A DNA stretch of 64,000 bases, taken from contig NZ_CAMLIG010000020.1 in assembly GCF_946480185.1 (NCBI RefSeq), forward strand, positions 1-64,000, in the 5' to 3' direction. The position numbers were made by a program, and so were the translations under genes. Under the pieces are notes generated by a model that was not told the DNA's origin, searched no databases, and worked only from the letters and a program-made list of their open reading frames with translations. Below, piece by piece: positions 62,762 to 64,000 of the stretch (position 1 is its first letter; the number at the start of each line of letters is the position of its first letter). This DNA is from an uncultured Pedobacter sp. Lineage in GTDB: Bacteria; Bacteroidota; Bacteroidia; Sphingobacteriales; Sphingobacteriaceae.

Positions 62762-63244
62762 TTAGGCTAAATCCCCGTAGGCGATGCGGTTAAGTTCATC
62801 TTCTATTAAAGTGATGCCGGTTATGGTATCCATTAAATTAAACGGAATTTGATCACCTAGGCCGTAAGCGGGCGCATTTAACCACTGATGAAAAGCTGAT
62901 GCACTGCCAAAAACCTCGATACCTAAATTATATAAAGAAAAAGACTTTAAAAGCTTTTCGCTTAAAACAGCATCCAGTGTTAAATCTTGAACAACATAGT
63001 TTTGGATAGTTTTTACCGTAGTTTTAAAAGTTTCCTGAAATTCATCATAAGTAAAACCTGATACCGAGATAAAATCTAAAGCTGCGTTTGCTTTTAAACC
63101 CTTTTTAGAATTTGATAAAATACTGATTGGGTTAGCGTACATTTTGTGGTAAACAGCAATGGTATCAGCAACCATACTTACAGGCAAATTATCTTCATCC
63201 TGTGCGTACATTTTCATTTTTTTATCCGGCTTTTTCATGGTCAA
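62762..63244 (-). CDS. Xre/MbcA/ParS-type antitoxin (DUF2384)
   Basis: The protein has 160 residues. The N-terminal part holds a Xre-like helical region (LDFISVSGFTYDEFQETFKT), and the C-terminal DUF2384 domain ends VFGSASAFHQWLNAPAYGLG followed by DQIPFNLMDTITGI and a short helix. It should block the RES toxin and repress the operon. The ATG at 63242-63244 could be replaced by one two codons later. Confidence 0.93.
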   Translation of the reverse strand: MTMKKPDKKMKMYAQDEDNLPVSMVADTIAVYHKMYANPISILSNSKKGLKANAALDFISVSGFTYDEFQETFKTTVKTIQNYVVQDLTLDAVLSEKLLKSFSLYNLGIEVFGSASAFHQWLNAPAYGLGDQIPFNLMDTITGITLIEDELNRIAYGDLA

Positions 63245-63298
63245 CTATTTTCTTACCCAAATATAAGAAATATTTCTCTGTTAAAAAGAAATATTTCC

Positions 63299-64000
63299 CT
63301 ATTTATTCAAAATAATATCCTCTAAAACATCAATCCAAGCTGGATTGTCATTTAAGCTTTCTACCAGTTGTACTTTTTCTCCGCCTAGTTCTACAAATTC
63401 TTCCTGATATTCAAAGGAGATTTCATATAAAGTTTCTAAACAATCAGAAACAAAAGCTGGGCATAATACCAAAAGTCGTTTTACACCTTTTGCCGCTAAA
63501 TCTTTAAGTACAACGCTGGTATAAGGCTGCATCCAAGGATCATTTCCTAACCGAGATTGGTAGCAAAGCGTGTAATCTTTATTGGTTAAGCTTAATTCCT
63601 TTGCAATTAACTGGGCGGTATTGTGGCATTGTGCCGAGTAGCAAAACTTGTTGTTTTCTGTTAAAGTTGCACAGCAATTTTCAACCTTTAAGCAATGTTC
63701 ACCAGAAACATCTGCTTTACGCATCTGCCTTTGTGGGATACCGTGGAAGCTGAACAAAATATGATCCCATTTTTGATCCAGATATTTGCGAGCATTATCA
63801 GCAAAAATTTTAATCATTCCGGGATGATTGTAGTAACTATTGACAAAGCTTAAAGCCGGAATAGCTTGCCATTTGCTTACAATTTCCATCACCAGTTGGT
63901 GTACAGAGCCAGTTGATGCAGAAGCATATTGCGGAAACAACGGAACCACTTTAATGCTATCTACCTTAGCTTGTTTTAACCTTTCCAAAGCATCGGGTAT
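63299..64000 (-). CDS. hemH: Ferrochelatase, N-terminal part cut by window edge
   Basis: The frame runs from the stop at 63299-63301 to the window end, giving about 233 residues of the usual 330-340. The catalytic His lies in FSFHGIPQRQ, and the conserved Glu is in CPAFVSDCLETLYEISFE. The start is outside the window; the in-frame ATG at 63988 is internal. It inserts Fe2+ into protoporphyrin IX in the last step of protoheme synthesis. Confidence 0.95.
   Translation of the reverse strand: MPDALERLKQAKVDSIKVVPLFPQYASASTGSVHQLVMEIVSKWQAIPALSFVNSYYNHPGMIKIFADNARKYLDQKWDHILFSFHGIPQRQMRKADVSGEHCLKVENCCATLTENNKFCYSAQCHNTAQLIAKELSLTNKDYTLCYQSRLGNDPWMQPYTSVVLKDLAAKGVKRLLVLCPAFVSDCLETLYEISFEYQEEFVELGGEKVQLVESLNDNPAWIDVLEDIILNK

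Overview
The window looks like a chromosome segment of a Bacteroidota organism, most likely a Pedobacter-like member of the Sphingobacteriaceae. The DNA is AT-rich. Family content is typical of that group: a ligase-associated DNA repair cassette, DUF4834 and DUF2911 proteins, a YfhO-type membrane protein, a subclass B1 metallo-beta-lactamase, a GH18-deacetylase-GT2 fusion, and a Bacteroidota-type tyrosine recombinase. The genus is inferred from family content; no search was run.

Layout. 1-2.4 kb: a type III polyketide synthase (cut by the window edge) divergent from a UbiA-like membrane protein, then an MNT nucleotidyltransferase whose HEPN partner is reduced to a stub ending in a palindromic repeat. 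2.5-9.5 kb (minus): the ligase-associated DNA damage cassette, exonuclease - ATP ligase - Lhr-like helicase - PdeM nuclease, with a BRO-N (DinD-like) gene between helicase and PdeM. 9.7-11.9 kb: a CDP-alcohol phosphatidyltransferase and enolase. 12.14-29.57 kb: an integrated element of about 17.4 kb, bounded by identical 60-bp repeats that include the last 17 nt of an unusual class II tRNA, with its integrase next to that tRNA. 29.8-41.2 kb: housekeeping genes (Lrp regulator, low-Mr phosphatase, DinB-like, YjjG, upp, uvrB), a HigBA pair, and a broken copy of the phosphatidyltransferase. 41.3-55.6 kb: envelope and polysaccharide genes, the B1 lactamase, phosphoglycerate mutase and two metallo-hydrolase/propeller genes. 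55.9-62.3 kb: a small envelope protein gene and a complete RND efflux operon. 62.3-64 kb: a RES/Xre toxin-antitoxin pair and ferrochelatase (cut by the edge).

The element has a backbone at its right end: integrase, two unknown proteins, a degenerate SF2 helicase, and an HTH initiator-like protein preceded by iteron-like repeats. The left half is cargo: a RadC-type JAB protein, a compact two-gene module (small basic protein plus a TIR/deoxyribosyltransferase-like protein), an S24-like remnant, a Schlafen/AlbA_2 protein, two tandem related membrane proteins, a DUF262/DUF1524 (GmrSD-like) nuclease, and small orphan genes. This composition suggests a defence-type cargo island. The two-gene TIR-like module and the Schlafen/twin-membrane cluster are the best candidates for an undescribed system. 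The host tRNA, with an apparent GUC anticodon and a very long variable arm, is the strangest single object.

The coordinates of starts were moved downstream where a better start was visible (noted per gene). Functions are assigned from motif recognition by eye only.
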